Shown: positions 1 to 8,994, counted from the first letter of the stretch. The stretch: DNA of 43,589 nucleotides from Clostridia bacterium (GCA_017936615.1 JAGBFF010000084.1:1-43589); one strand, 5' to 3'. Translations and numbers: made by a program. Notes: a model not told the origin generated them from the letters alone.

Positions 1-299
1 AGAACACCACCCCCGAACAGATGAAGATGTTCCTGACGCGCCTCGGCTTTAACTCCAAGATGGTCGTTACGGGCGATATCACCCAGATCGACCTACCGGA
101 CGGTAAAAAAAGCGGGCTGCGCGAGGTCATGCGGATCCTGAAAGGCGTCGAGGACGTTGCCATTTGCTCCTTTGACCAAAAAGACGTGGTGCGTCACCAG
201 CTGGTGCAGCGCATCATTCAAGCATATGAGGACTATGAAAAATCCAGACAGGAAGGAAAGCGATCGAAAAATGCTGACAAAAATCCGAGTAGACATTGA
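1..299 (+). CDS. phoH: PhoH family ATPase, C-terminal part (5' truncated by window edge)
   Basis: The open frame runs in from the window edge and ends with TGA at 297-299. The visible residues include [12 protein letters not shown], the nucleotide-binding/Walker B-side segment typical of PhoH, followed by a short basic tail. PhoH proteins are cytoplasmic P-loop NTPases of the RNA-metabolism neighbourhood; their exact substrate is unsettled. The gene sits directly upstream of ybeY and overlaps its start (the ybeY ATG at 271 lies inside this frame), which is the classic Firmicutes order phoH-ybeY-era. The Walker A half is outside the window, so integrity of the whole protein cannot be judged. 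Confidence 0.9.
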   Translation, partial: NTTPEQMKMFLTRLGFNSKMVVTGDITQIDLPDGKKSGLREVMRILKGVEDVAICSFDQKDVVRHQLVQRIIQAYEDYEKSRQEGKRSKNADKNPSRH

Positions 300-774
300 A
301 AATCGCCAAAAAGCCGTCAAGATCCCCACGGGTCTGCGCATGCTGATCCGTCGCTGCTGCCACGCCGTTCTGGATCTGGAGGGTGTAGACGGCTCTGCAC
401 AGGTCGATGTGACATTGGTTGACAACGAGCTGATCCATCAGATCAATCTGGAGCAGCGTGGCATCGACGCTCCTACCGACGTGCTGTCCTTTCCGCTCGG
501 CGAAAACGGCGAGTTTGACATCAACCCCGAAAACGGGGATAAACTGATCGGTAATATTGTGCTGTCGCTGGAACAGGCACAGCGGCAAGCAGAGGATTTC
601 GGCCATTCCTTCAACCGCGAGGTCGGGTATCTCACCGTGCACTCCATGTTCCACCTGCTCGGCTACGACCACGTCGGCGGCGGTCTGGATGCCGTCCATA
701 TGCGTGAAAAGGAAGAGACCGTGATGAATCAAATCGGTCTGTCCCGCGTCAACAGCTACGTGCTTGACGAATAA
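271..774 (+). CDS. ybeY: Endoribonuclease YbeY (rRNA maturation factor)
   Basis: This is a 167-residue metal-dependent endoribonuclease used in 16S rRNA 3'-end maturation and ribosome quality control. The zinc motif is clear: [11 protein letters not shown] with H124, H128 and H134, preceded by the family segment TDVLSFPL near residue 69. The ATG at 271 is preferred over longer in-frame starts because GGAAGGAAAG lies about 10 bases upstream and it gives the usual family length. It overlaps the end of phoH and is followed by era after 10 bases, so the three genes are probably co-transcribed and translationally coupled. Confidence 0.95.
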   Translation: MLTKIRVDIENRQKAVKIPTGLRMLIRRCCHAVLDLEGVDGSAQVDVTLVDNELIHQINLEQRGIDAPTDVLSFPLGENGEFDINPENGDKLIGNIVLSLEQAQRQAEDFGHSFNREVGYLTVHSMFHLLGYDHVGGGLDAVHMREKEETVMNQIGLSRVNSYVLDE

Positions 775-784
775 AGGAGTCATT

Positions 785-1687
785 ATGGCAGATACAAAAT
801 CGGCGTTTATCGCCATTGTCGGCATCCCGAATGTCGGCAAATCCTCGCTGCTCAACGCATTGGTCGGCCGCAAGGTCGCCATCGTGTCGGACAAGCCTCA
901 GACCACGCGTAACCGTATCATGGGCGTCTCTACCAAGGATGACCTTCAGTTTGTGTTTTTGGATACACCAGGTTCGCATCGTCCGCGCACCCGTCTGGGG
1001 GATTTTATGATCAAATCCATCGGCGAGGCTGTCTCCGGCGTGGATGCCGGTATTCTGGTTGCAGAGCCAACTACCGTGGTGCGAGATGCAGAACGCGAGC
1101 TGCTGGAACGCTTCCGTGCGCAAAAGCTGCCGGTGCTGCTGGTGCTAAACAAGATCGACACACTCGCAGACAAATCCTCTCTGCTCGCCTGCATCGACAC
1201 GTGGCGGCAGGCATATCCGTTTGAAGCAATCCTGCCCGTCTCCGCTCTGACGGGCGAGGGTGTCTCTCTTCTTGCCAACGAGCTTGCCAATTATGCGCTG
1301 CCCAGCCCGCATTTCTTTCCCGCGGACACCACCAGTGATCAGCCCGACCGCATTCTCGCTGCCGAGCTGCTGCGTGAACAAATGCTGCTGCAGCTTCGGG
1401 ACGAGATCCCTCACGGCGTGGCGGTGCTTGTGGAGCATTTCGAGGAACGCGAAGGCGCAAACGGCACTATTTTGGAAATCGACGCCGAGATCTACTGCGA
1501 ACGCGAGGGACACAAGGGCATCATCATCGGCAAGCGCGGTGCGGCGCTCAAAAGCATTGCCGCCGCCGCACGGCAGGAGATGGAAGCCCTGTTCGGCACC
1601 CACGTGGATCTGCAGTGCTGGGTCAAGGTAAAGGAGGATTGGCGCAACCGTCAAGGACTGCTCAATTCTTTCGGATATCGCTCATAA
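785..1687 (+). CDS. era: GTPase Era
   Basis: A 300-residue ribosome-assembly GTPase that binds the 3' end of 16S rRNA. G1 is GIPNVGKS (13-20), G2 contains TTRN, G3 is DTPG, G4 is NKID and G5 lies at SAL. The C-terminal KH RNA-binding domain (about 215-290) carries the GxxG-like loop IIGKRGAALK. The ATG at 785 has AAAGGAG immediately upstream, overlapping the ybeY stop codon region; an upstream in-frame ATG at 764 has no such signal. The length is normal for Era and nothing appears missing. Confidence 0.96.
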   Translation: MADTKSAFIAIVGIPNVGKSSLLNALVGRKVAIVSDKPQTTRNRIMGVSTKDDLQFVFLDTPGSHRPRTRLGDFMIKSIGEAVSGVDAGILVAEPTTVVRDAERELLERFRAQKLPVLLVLNKIDTLADKSSLLACIDTWRQAYPFEAILPVSALTGEGVSLLANELANYALPSPHFFPADTTSDQPDRILAAELLREQMLLQLRDEIPHGVAVLVEHFEEREGANGTILEIDAEIYCEREGHKGIIIGKRGAALKSIAAAARQEMEALFGTHVDLQCWVKVKEDWRNRQGLLNSFGYRS

Positions 1688-1754
1688 CTTTCCATGTATG
1701 AATGTCGCCCGTTCGGTTCAAAGTAATAGTGAGACTTTGAATGGGGGCGCTGGC

Positions 1755-1931
1755 ATGGATCAGGAAAAACTGTGGGCAACCTTTCAGAAAACCGGCAAGG
1801 TTACGGATTATCTGCGTTATTGCGGTATCGATATTTACGAAAACGGCACCAACAGCATCGCCGATCGGGAGGAGACCAATGAAGCTGACCACCGACGCAC
1901 TGATCGTGCGGGAAAACAACAATATCGGTGA
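1755..1931 (+). CDS. YqzL-like small protein
   Basis: A 58-residue protein between era and recO, the position occupied by yqzL in many Firmicutes. Its opening resembles that family: an aromatic-rich start (MDQEKLWATFQKTGKV) followed by TDYLRYCGIDIYE. The C-terminal third is basic and polar and is encoded by DNA that also carries the ribosome binding site and first 53 bases of recO, so it may be unconstrained. Function is unknown in the family. The ATG at 1755 follows a G-rich stretch (GGGGGCGC); an earlier in-frame ATG at 1698 would add 19 residues not typical of the family. Confidence 0.6.
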   Translation: MDQEKLWATFQKTGKVTDYLRYCGIDIYENGTNSIADREETNEADHRRTDRAGKQQYR

Positions 1932-2613
1932 GTCGGATCGCTTCGTCACCGCGCTGACGCGCGACTGCGGACTGATCCGCGCTTCGGTGCGCGGTGCGCG
2001 AAACCTGAAAAGCCGCAGCAGCTCCGCAACGCAACTGCTTTGCTATTCCCGCTTGACACTGTACAGAGGTCGGGAGAAGTATATTGTAGACGACGCCGAA
2101 CCGATCAAGGTGTTTTTCGGAGTACGGGAGCAACTGGATAAACTGGCTCTCGCCCAATATTTTTGTGAACTGGCAGGCGTATTGGCACCGCAGGAGGAAC
2201 CGGCGGAGGAAGCCTTGCGCCTGCTTCTCAATGCCCTGCATTATCTGGCGGAGGGCTCCCGCCCGTTGCCGCTGCTCAAAGCGGTGACGGAACTACGCTT
2301 ACTGTGCCAAGCGGGATATATGCCGTCGGTCGCCGTCTGCTCCGGCTGCGGTGCTCAGGACGGCATGTGGTTTTCGCCGCTGCAGGGTGTGCTGCTGTGC
2401 GATACCTGCCACGGTACCATCGGAGCCGTTCCTGTCTCCCCCGCCGTGCTGGCCGCATTGCGACACATCGTGTATGCCCCGTTTGAGCGTTGCTTTGCCT
2501 TCGCTCTTCCGGAGATGGAGACGACCGCATTGGGAGATGTTGTGGAACGCTTTTTACTGGCACAGCTGGGGCGCAGCTTTAACACGCTGGAGTTTTATCA
2601 TAGCCTTACATAA
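1879..2613 (+). CDS. recO: DNA repair protein RecO
   Basis: A 244-residue recombination mediator that helps load RecA at gaps with RecF/RecR. The N-terminal OB-fold segment begins MKLTTDALIVRE. The C-terminal part carries a four-cysteine zinc knuckle: C154-x2-C157 and C174-x2-C177 (VCSGCGAQ and LLCDTCHG). The ATG at 1879 is preceded by GGGAGGAG at the right distance; longer starts lie inside the preceding small gene. It overlaps the 3' end of the YqzL-like gene by 53 bases in another frame, which suggests translational coupling, and it is followed 11 bases later by mutS2. Confidence 0.93.
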   Translation: MKLTTDALIVRENNNIGESDRFVTALTRDCGLIRASVRGARNLKSRSSSATQLLCYSRLTLYRGREKYIVDDAEPIKVFFGVREQLDKLALAQYFCELAGVLAPQEEPAEEALRLLLNALHYLAEGSRPLPLLKAVTELRLLCQAGYMPSVAVCSGCGAQDGMWFSPLQGVLLCDTCHGTIGAVPVSPAVLAALRHIVYAPFERCFAFALPEMETTALGDVVERFLLAQLGRSFNTLEFYHSLT

Positions 2614-2624
2614 GGAGATCCCGT

Positions 2625-5003
2625 ATGAACAAGCATCACCGTGCTTTGGAACTGGATAAGATACTGGAGCTGCTGGCGGCGCAGGCGGTATGCGCCGATA
2701 CCGCCGAAGCGGCTCGTTCGTTGCGCCCGTCACTGCACCTATCGGAGGTGCAGCTTCTGCTGGAGGAGACCGATGCAGCTGCTATGCTGATGGCAAAATT
2801 CGGTGCGCCGTCGTTCGGCGGTGCTGTGAACATCGCAAACGCCCTGCGCCGTGCGCAGGCCGGTGCGGTGCTGACGCTCGGCGAACTACTGCGCATTGCG
2901 GGTACGCTGCGCGTTATCCGCACGCTGACCGAATGGCGGCAACATTGTGAGAGTATCACTACCTGCTTGGACGAACGGTTTTCGCTGCTCGCACCCAATA
3001 AATACCTGGAGGATCGCATCCGTACGGCGATCGTATCGGAAGAGGAGGTCAGCGACCACGCCTCACCTGCCCTATCGGACATTCGCCGCCGTATGCGCGC
3101 GGCATCGACGCGTGTGCGCGATCAACTGGATAAACTCATCCACTCCCCCAACGCGCAAAAGCTGCTGCAAGATCCCGTGGTCACCATTCGCGGCGGGCGG
3201 TTTGTGGTACCTGTGAAAGCCGAGCATCGCAGCGATGTGCCGGGCCTGGTACACGACACCTCCGCATCAGGCGCCACGGTGTTCATTGAACCCATCGGTG
3301 CCGTCGAGGCAAACAACGATCTGAAGCTGTGGGAATCCCGCGAGGCGGCAGAGATCGAGCGCATCCTGCAGGAACTGTCTGCGGAGGCCGGTTCGTTTGC
3401 CGACAGTATTCTGCAAGACTATACCGTTCTCATCGAACTGGATCTGATCTTTGCCAAAGCGCGGCTTGCCTATACTATGAAAGCCACCCGCCCAACCGTC
3501 ACCGACGATGGGTGCATCCGTCTGCGACGCGCACGACATCCCCTCATTGCCGCCGACCGCGTTGTCCCCATTGACGTGGAGCTGGGTGTTTCCTTCGACA
3601 CCTTGGTGGTCACCGGCCCAAACACGGGCGGTAAAACGGTAACGCTGAAAACCCTTGGTCTACTCACACTGATGGTACAGTGCGGTTTGCTGCCGCCTGT
3701 CAGCGATGGCAGTACCTTCTCGGTATTTCGCTCGGTGCTGGCAGACATCGGCGATGAGCAATCCATTGAGCAGTCGCTGTCCACCTTCTCGGCACACACT
3801 ACCAACATCATCCGCATTCTGAATGAAGCGGATGATCACAGTCTGGTGCTGTTGGACGAGTTGGGGGCGGGCACCGATCCCGTCGAGGGCGCGGCACTCG
3901 CCACCGCGACGTTGGAACAGCTGCGCGCACAGGGCGCGCGTATTGCGGCAACCACCCACTACGCCGAGTTAAAAGCGTATGCTTTGCAAACCGCCGGTGT
4001 AGAAAACGGCAGCTGCGAATTTGATATAGCAACCCTGCGACCCACCTACCGCTTACTGGTCGGTGTTCCCGGCCGTTCCAATGCGTTTGCCATTTCCGAG
4101 CGACTCGGGATGGCGTCTTCCGTGGTCGAGCACGCCCGCTCCTTGGTGAGCGGCGATGAGCGCCGTCTGGAAGAGCTGGTAGTCAGCCTGGAGGAAAAAC
4201 GGCAGGCGCTGGAAAGTGAGCTTACCGCGGCACGGCGTGCAGCAGCGGATGCCGCCTCTGCGAAAACGGAAGCTGATCGCCGCCTGCGCGAACTGGACGA
4301 GCTTCGTGAAAAAGAGCTTTCCGAAGCACGTGATCAGGCAAAACGGCTGGTGGAGCGCGCCCGACTTGACGCAGAGGCTTTGGTGGAGGAACTCGACACG
4401 CTGCGCCGTCAAAAAGACGCCGCTGATTTTTCGCAAAAAGCATCGGCAGCACGTTCCCAGCTTCGTAACCGCCTGAATAAGCTCGAAGATAACATTGACC
4501 CCGTCACCAAGCGTCGCCGCGACAACTATACACTGCCGCGCCCGTTGAAGGTGGGTGACGAGGTACTATTGACTGATATTGACAAATCGGCGGTAGTGGT
4601 TTCCGTCAGCGAAGGCTCTGACACTGTAGAGGTGCAGGCAGGCATCATCCGCACACGCGTCAAGCTCGACACGGTGCGGTTGCTGGAAAAGAAGACAAAC
4701 CCCATCAAATCCGTCGGCGGTCACCGCCTTGCTGCAGAGCTGTCTCGCTCCTCGCGCAATGCGCGCACCGAACTGGACCTGCGCGGTCTGACCACCGAAG
4801 AAGCCCTTATGGAAGTAGATAAATTTTTAGATGACGCCCGTCTCGCAGGATTGGAGCGTATCACCATTATCCACGGCAAGGGAACCGGCGCTCTGCGCGC
4901 TGCGGTGCAATCGCACCTGCGCTCCTGCCCCGGTGTAGACTCGTTCCGTCTCGGCGCTTATGGTGAGGGCGAAACCGGTGTTACCGTCGTCACGATGAAA
5001 TAA
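2625..5003 (+). CDS. mutS2: Endonuclease MutS2 (Smr-domain MutS homologue)
   Basis: A 792-residue MutS2. The ATPase core shows Walker A GPNTGGKT (331-338) and Walker B LVLLDELGAGTDP (about 405-418). A long charged coiled-coil clamp follows at about 510-620, then a KOW-like segment (about 640-690), and a C-terminal Smr nuclease domain (about 715-792) with LDLRG and HGKGTGALR. MutS2 acts on branched DNA and, in Bacillus, on collided ribosomes; it lacks the mismatch-recognition domain of MutS. The start ATG has TAAGGAG upstream that overlaps the recO stop. Full length, no frameshift seen. Confidence 0.96.
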   Translation: MNKHHRALELDKILELLAAQAVCADTAEAARSLRPSLHLSEVQLLLEETDAAAMLMAKFGAPSFGGAVNIANALRRAQAGAVLTLGELLRIAGTLRVIRTLTEWRQHCESITTCLDERFSLLAPNKYLEDRIRTAIVSEEEVSDHASPALSDIRRRMRAASTRVRDQLDKLIHSPNAQKLLQDPVVTIRGGRFVVPVKAEHRSDVPGLVHDTSASGATVFIEPIGAVEANNDLKLWESREAAEIERILQELSAEAGSFADSILQDYTVLIELDLIFAKARLAYTMKATRPTVTDDGCIRLRRARHPLIAADRVVPIDVELGVSFDTLVVTGPNTGGKTVTLKTLGLLTLMVQCGLLPPVSDGSTFSVFRSVLADIGDEQSIEQSLSTFSAHTTNIIRILNEADDHSLVLLDELGAGTDPVEGAALATATLEQLRAQGARIAATTHYAELKAYALQTAGVENGSCEFDIATLRPTYRLLVGVPGRSNAFAISERLGMASSVVEHARSLVSGDERRLEELVVSLEEKRQALESELTAARRAAADAASAKTEADRRLRELDELREKELSEARDQAKRLVERARLDAEALVEELDTLRRQKDAADFSQKASAARSQLRNRLNKLEDNIDPVTKRRRDNYTLPRPLKVGDEVLLTDIDKSAVVVSVSEGSDTVEVQAGIIRTRVKLDTVRLLEKKTNPIKSVGGHRLAAELSRSSRNARTELDLRGLTTEEALMEVDKFLDDARLAGLERITIIHGKGTGALRAAVQSHLRSCPGVDSFRLGAYGEGETGVTVVTMK

Positions 5004-5017
5004 AAGGAGGTGCCGCG

Positions 5018-5710
5018 ATGCTGCGGCTGGTTTTCTGCGATGTTGACGGCACGCTGTTGCCGCGCGGCGACACCGCATTATCCCCCGAAATTTTGGACAC
5101 CCTGCGCCGCCTCACCGACCGCGGGATCACGGTAGCGATCGCCAGCGGCCGCCCGTATACGCAGCTACGCGCACTATTCGGCGCACTCTCCCATCGGTTG
5201 GTATTCATTTGCTTGGACGGGGCGCTCACCCGCCGCCACAATTTCATTCTGCACAAGCGTCCGTTGCCAAAACAAGCGGCACTGGCACTGTTGAACCGTT
5301 TCCCCGATGCCGCGGTACACGGCCGCGAGACGGTGTATGTAATGGGGGGTGCCCCTGTTAACGGCCGTGCGGTGTCAACACCGAATGAGATCGGCGAGGA
5401 TTTCCTCAAACTGGAGCTGTACACCAACCGCCGGCCAGAGCCGAACCCGAACTACCGTGTGGCATTCAGCGAACCGGGGCTCACCGAACTGGTCGCTCCC
5501 TGTGCCAACAAAGGCAACGCCGCTGCCAAGCTGATGGAAAAGCTCGGCATCACACCCAACCAAGCGGTCGCGTTCGGCGACGGAGACAACGACGTGGAGC
5601 TGCTTTCCACCGTCGGACATCCGTATCGGATGCGTGGCACATTACCGAATTCCGACATGCCCGAAACCGACAGTGTCGTTACCACCCTGCGTGAACTGTT
5701 TCACCTGTAA
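5018..5710 (+). CDS. Cof-type HAD-superfamily phosphatase
   Basis: A 230-residue cytoplasmic hydrolase. HAD motif I is CDVDGTL with nucleophile D8 and acid/base D10; motif II is IASGRP (S43); motif III lysine is in ANKGNAA (K165); motif IV is FGDGDNDVELL (D188, D192). The insert between motifs II and III is the type-IIB cap of the Cof family, which dephosphorylates sugar phosphates and related metabolites. The insert is shorter than in most Cof proteins (usually about 265 residues in all). AAAGGAGG lies 7 bases before the ATG. It is the last gene of the mutS2 transcript and ends just before a strong hairpin. Confidence 0.85.
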   Translation: MLRLVFCDVDGTLLPRGDTALSPEILDTLRRLTDRGITVAIASGRPYTQLRALFGALSHRLVFICLDGALTRRHNFILHKRPLPKQAALALLNRFPDAAVHGRETVYVMGGAPVNGRAVSTPNEIGEDFLKLELYTNRRPEPNPNYRVAFSEPGLTELVAPCANKGNAAAKLMEKLGITPNQAVAFGDGDNDVELLSTVGHPYRMRGTLPNSDMPETDSVVTTLRELFHL

Positions 5711-5717
5711 AAAACAG

Positions 5718-5743
5718 CAGAGCCGGTCGAATGACCGGCTCTG
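5718..5743. terminator. Bidirectional intrinsic terminator
   Basis: A perfect 11-bp inverted repeat (CAGAGCCGGTC at 5718-5728 and its complement at 5733-5743) with a GAAT loop. An A-run precedes it and a T-rich run follows it. It lies between the convergent HAD phosphatase (+) and DUF218 gene (-) and can serve both. Confidence 0.85.
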
Positions 5744-5745
5744 TG

Positions 5746-6510
5746 TTATTCTCCAAACAGAAACATATGGCACACACCGAAGAAATCGCGCACCCAATAG
5801 CAGCCAAGCAGATCGGGACGCGAGTGCGCGGTAACAGCGCCCACCTCCGCGATCCCCGCCTTCCGCGCAAACCACTGGGCACGGTACTGATGGAATTCCT
5901 GCGTGGCAATCGCCATATGCGGATCCAATCCGTTTTCTTCAATTACCCTTCGCGAGAACACAATGTTTTCATAGGTGCTGGTAGATCGATCCTCGACGTA
6001 GATCCTCCCAGGCTCAATGCCGGCATCGATCAAATACGTCCGCATGACCGATGCCTCGGTGCAAGTCTCATCCCGCCCTTGACCGCCGGATACGACACAC
6101 GCCGCCTGCGGATGTGCTTTCAGGTACTCTGCCGCCGCATCCAAACGGGTTTTAAGCGACCGACTAGGTCGGTCACCGCGCACCGCAGCACCCAACACTA
6201 CCACGGTCGCGTTTTCCGCAGGCGTGTGATAATTCGCGCGGACCATATTCACGCTGACGATGACAAACAAGGACACAAACGATACCGCAAGCACCGCCGC
6301 GACAAGAAGTATCGCGCGGCCCATCGTCACGCTCCACAACTGACACACCCATCCGGCAACCGCCGAGAACCGAACGCAGGTGTACAGCCCCAACGCGCCG
6401 ATGACGATCAGGCTGATCGAGCCGACATTCAGTACAGCGGAAAACAACGGCAATATACCCCACAGCAGAACTGCGGCACTGATCACGCCGCTGATCACAC
6501 GAACTATCAC
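5746..6510 (-). CDS. DUF218 (SanA/YdcF-like) membrane protein
   Basis: A 254-residue protein with about three hydrophobic segments in the first 95 residues, then a DUF218 domain: VVVLGAAVRGD, a conserved RLDAAAEYLK helix, VVSGGQGRDE, EA, and DRSTSTYENI with the conserved asparagine. YdcF/SanA/ElyC proteins act at the envelope; ElyC affects undecaprenyl-phosphate use, but the chemistry is not established. The preferred start is a GTG at 6508-6510, because AAGGAG lies 8 bases upstream; a TTG two codons earlier would be too close to it. The gene is convergent with the HAD phosphatase and follows the serA terminator. Confidence 0.8.
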   Translation of the reverse strand: MIVRVISGVISAAVLLWGILPLFSAVLNVGSISLIVIGALGLYTCVRFSAVAGWVCQLWSVTMGRAILLVAAVLAVSFVSLFVIVSVNMVRANYHTPAENATVVVLGAAVRGDRPSRSLKTRLDAAAEYLKAHPQAACVVSGGQGRDETCTEASVMRTYLIDAGIEPGRIYVEDRSTSTYENIVFSRRVIEENGLDPHMAIATQEFHQYRAQWFARKAGIAEVGAVTAHSRPDLLGCYWVRDFFGVCHMFLFGE

Positions 6511-6538
6511 AGGCAACTCTCCTTCACAGGGTCAAAAA

Positions 6539-6563
6539 ACGCCCACCGAGCTTCGGTGGGCGT
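6539..6563 (-). terminator. Intrinsic terminator of serCA operon
   Basis: An 11-bp stem, ACGCCCACCGA (6539-6549) pairing with 6553-6563, has a 3-nt loop. The stem is flanked by A-runs on one side and T's on the other. Read on the minus strand it ends in a U-run 14 bases after the serA stop codon. Confidence 0.88.
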
Positions 6564-6576
6564 TTTACACGTACGA

Positions 6577-7734
6577 TCAGATCTTGCGAACACGAATCAC
6601 GCCTTCGACAGCGCGAATCTTGTCGAGCGTTGCTTCGGACACATCCTCCGCCACATCCAGCACCGTGTACGCATAATCCTTCTTGGAACGGTTGGTCATC
6701 GTATCGATGTTGAGTCCGTCCTCCGAGATCAGCGTGCTGATCTGCGCCAGCATGGTGGGAATATTACGGTGCAGCACACACACGCGCACCGCGGTGGATT
6801 TGGCCGTCTCCATATTCGGATAATTGACCGAATTGCGGATGATACCCTGCTCCAAATACGCCTTCAGTTCGTCCGCCGCCATCACCGCGCAGTTGTCCTC
6901 GCTCTCCGGCGTGGACGCGCCCAGATGCGGGATCGCCACAACGTTTTCCACGTTCAGCATTTCGTCGGAGGGGAAATCGACCACGTACGCGGCCACTTTA
7001 CCGTCCGCAAGCGCCGCCTTCATATCCTCGCTGTTGACCAGCTCGCCACGAGCGAAGTTGAGAATACGCACGCCATCCTTCATCGACGCAATGCTTTTAG
7101 CACTGATAGTATCACGGGTGTCGGGAGTCAGCGGCAGGTGCAGCGTGATGTAGTCGCACTCGGCGAAGATCTGCTCCAGGTTGGCAGCGTGATGCACCGA
7201 ACGGGACAACTTCCACGCGGCATCGACCGACAGGTACGGATCATAACCATAGACATCCATACCCAGTGCCTGCGCCGCATTGGCAACCAAAACGCCGATC
7301 GCGCCCAAGCCGATGACGCCCAGTTTCTTGCCCATGATCTCGGGACCGGCGAACTGACCTTTTCCTTTTTCAACCAGCTTGCCGACCTCGGCACCCTGAC
7401 CCTTCAGCGTACGCGCCCAATCAATAGCAGGCACGACCTTACGAGACGCCAGCAGCAGACCGGCGATCACCAGTTCCTTCACCGCATTGGCGTTGGCACC
7501 GGGGGTGTTGAACACCACGATGCCCGCCTCGCTGCAACGATCCAACGGAATGTTGTTCACACCCGCACCGGCACGTGCCACAGCCAGCAAGGAAGCCGGG
7601 AACTCCATCTCGTGCAGAGACGCGGAACGAACCAGAATACCTTCCGGATTTTCTACCGCATCGCCTACCGTGTAGCCACCACCCAAACGGTCGGTGCCGC
7701 AAGCAGCGATCTTATTCATTGTTAAAATGTTCAT
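6577..7734 (-). CDS. serA: D-3-phosphoglycerate dehydrogenase
   Basis: A 385-residue NAD-dependent oxidoreductase for the first committed step of serine synthesis (3-phosphoglycerate to 3-phosphohydroxypyruvate). The Rossmann motif is GLGAIG (142-147). The catalytic triad is visible as R229 in NFARGELVN, E258 and H270 in PHLGAST. A C-terminal ACT domain (about 314-385) suggests serine feedback control. This is the short form without the intervening domain of long SerA proteins. The ATG at 7734 has AAGGAGAG upstream, and that sequence overlaps the serC stop, so serC and serA form a tightly spaced operon with serC first. Confidence 0.95.
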   Translation of the reverse strand: MNILTMNKIAACGTDRLGGGYTVGDAVENPEGILVRSASLHEMEFPASLLAVARAGAGVNNIPLDRCSEAGIVVFNTPGANANAVKELVIAGLLLASRKVVPAIDWARTLKGQGAEVGKLVEKGKGQFAGPEIMGKKLGVIGLGAIGVLVANAAQALGMDVYGYDPYLSVDAAWKLSRSVHHAANLEQIFAECDYITLHLPLTPDTRDTISAKSIASMKDGVRILNFARGELVNSEDMKAALADGKVAAYVVDFPSDEMLNVENVVAIPHLGASTPESEDNCAVMAADELKAYLEQGIIRNSVNYPNMETAKSTAVRVCVLHRNIPTMLAQISTLISEDGLNIDTMTNRSKKDYAYTVLDVAEDVSEATLDKIRAVEGVIRVRKI

Positions 7735-7746
7735 GATAATCTCTCC

Positions 7747-8832
7747 TTAAGCGTTTGCAGCCTCAAACGCCTTCATAAACTCAACCAGCTTCTCCACGCC
7801 TTCGATCGGCATCGCGTTGTAGATAGACGCGCGCATACCACCAACCGAGCGATGACCCTTCAGGTTAACAAAGCCGGCAGCAGCCGCCTCTTTGACGAAC
7901 TTCGCATCCAACTCTTCGTTGCCGGTGACGAACGGGATGTTCATCAGCGAACGATCCTTCTTCTCCACCGTGCCGCGGAACAGCTTGGAGGAATCAAGGA
8001 AGTTGTACAGCAACGCTGCCTTCTTCTCGTTGATCTCCTTCATCTTGTCCAGACCGCCGATCTCGTCGCGAATCCACTCCAGCACCATCTTGCAAACGTA
8101 GATGGAGTAGCAGGGAGGTGTATTATACATCGAATCGTTGTCGGCGTGAATGCTGTACTTGAACATCGTGGGAGTGCTTGCCTGCGGCTCACCGATGAGA
8201 TCCTCGCGCACGATAACAACCGTCAAACCGGCAGGACCCATATTTTTCTGAGCGCCGGCATACAGCATACCGAAGCGGGATACGTCGATCGGTTCGGACA
8301 GGATGCAGGACGACACGTCCGCGATCAGCGGCACATCACCGGTTTCCGGCAGCTTGGTGAACTTGGTGCCGTAGATAGTGTTGTTCATGCAGATGTGGAA
8401 ATAGTCGGCATCCTTCGTGAAGTCCGCCTCATCCCACGCGGGAATGTAGGAGAAGGTCTTATCCTTGGAACTGGCGATGACCTTGGTCTCACCGTAGCGA
8501 GAGGCTTCCTGATACGCCTTGTTTGCCCACTGACCGGTGATGATGAAATCCGCCTTGCCACTGCCCGTCATCAGGTTCAGCGGGATCATGGCGAACTGGG
8601 ACGACGCACCGCCCTGCAGGAACAGGACTTTATAGTTATCGGGGATGTTCATCACTTCACGCAGGAGTGCTTCACATTCCTTAATGATCGCGTCATAGGT
8701 TTTAGATCGATGAGACATCTCCATCACGGATTGACCGGAACCCTGATAGTCCATCATCTCTTCTGCTGCACGACGCAACACGCTTTCCGGCAGGACCGAA
8801 GGACCGGCGGAAAAATTGTACACTCTTGCCAT
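7747..8832 (-). CDS. serC: Phosphoserine aminotransferase
   Basis: A 361-residue PLP enzyme converting 3-phosphohydroxypyruvate and glutamate to phosphoserine. It opens with ARVYNFSAGPSVLPESVL, the family signature. The PLP lysine lies in YAGAQKNMGPAG, and the C-terminal segment HRSVGGMRASIYNA binds phosphate. The ATG at 8832 is preferred: AGGAGG lies just upstream. A longer reading would start inside the -35 box of the gene's own promoter at 8876-8904. It is the first gene of the serCA operon. No phosphoserine phosphatase is nearby; the HAD protein at 5018 is not an obvious SerB. Confidence 0.95.
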   Translation of the reverse strand: MARVYNFSAGPSVLPESVLRRAAEEMMDYQGSGQSVMEMSHRSKTYDAIIKECEALLREVMNIPDNYKVLFLQGGASSQFAMIPLNLMTGSGKADFIITGQWANKAYQEASRYGETKVIASSKDKTFSYIPAWDEADFTKDADYFHICMNNTIYGTKFTKLPETGDVPLIADVSSCILSEPIDVSRFGMLYAGAQKNMGPAGLTVVIVREDLIGEPQASTPTMFKYSIHADNDSMYNTPPCYSIYVCKMVLEWIRDEIGGLDKMKEINEKKAALLYNFLDSSKLFRGTVEKKDRSLMNIPFVTGNEELDAKFVKEAAAAGFVNLKGHRSVGGMRASIYNAMPIEGVEKLVEFMKAFEAANA

Positions 8833-8875
8833 GGTTGATTCCTCCTGTTGATAATAAAAATAATGCTTATAAAAC

Positions 8876-8904
8876 ATTTTACTCTTTTTATTGCGGATAG
8901 TCAA
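8876..8904 (-). promoter_or_regulatory. Sigma-A-type promoter of serCA
   Basis: On the minus strand TTGACT (8899-8904), a 17-bp spacer and TAAAAT (8876-8881). The predicted transcription start is about 35-40 bases before the serC ATG, too short a leader for a T-box or riboswitch. Confidence 0.8.
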
Positions 8905-8933
8905 CCGCTTTTCGCAATTTTCGCAAGCTGGTC

Positions 8934-8962
8934 TTGCATATTTGTTTGATAACCGCTATAAT
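8934..8962 (+). promoter_or_regulatory. Promoter of the DRTGG/HydS-like operon
   Basis: TTGCAT (8934-8939), a 17-bp spacer and a perfect TATAAT (8957-8962), about 26 bases before the ribosome binding site of the first DRTGG gene. It is divergent from the serC promoter, the two -35 boxes being 29 bases apart. Confidence 0.75.
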
Positions 8963-8994
8963 GAAGGTATGTAAACACAGAAAGGATGATCCCT

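Noticed and set aside
5731..7725. Plus-strand open frame of about 660 codons
   Set aside because: It runs antisense through both the DUF218 gene and serA and crosses the terminators between them.
8833..8875. T-box or riboswitch in front of serC
   Set aside because: The predicted transcript leader is only about 40 bases and shows no T-box or anti-terminator structure.
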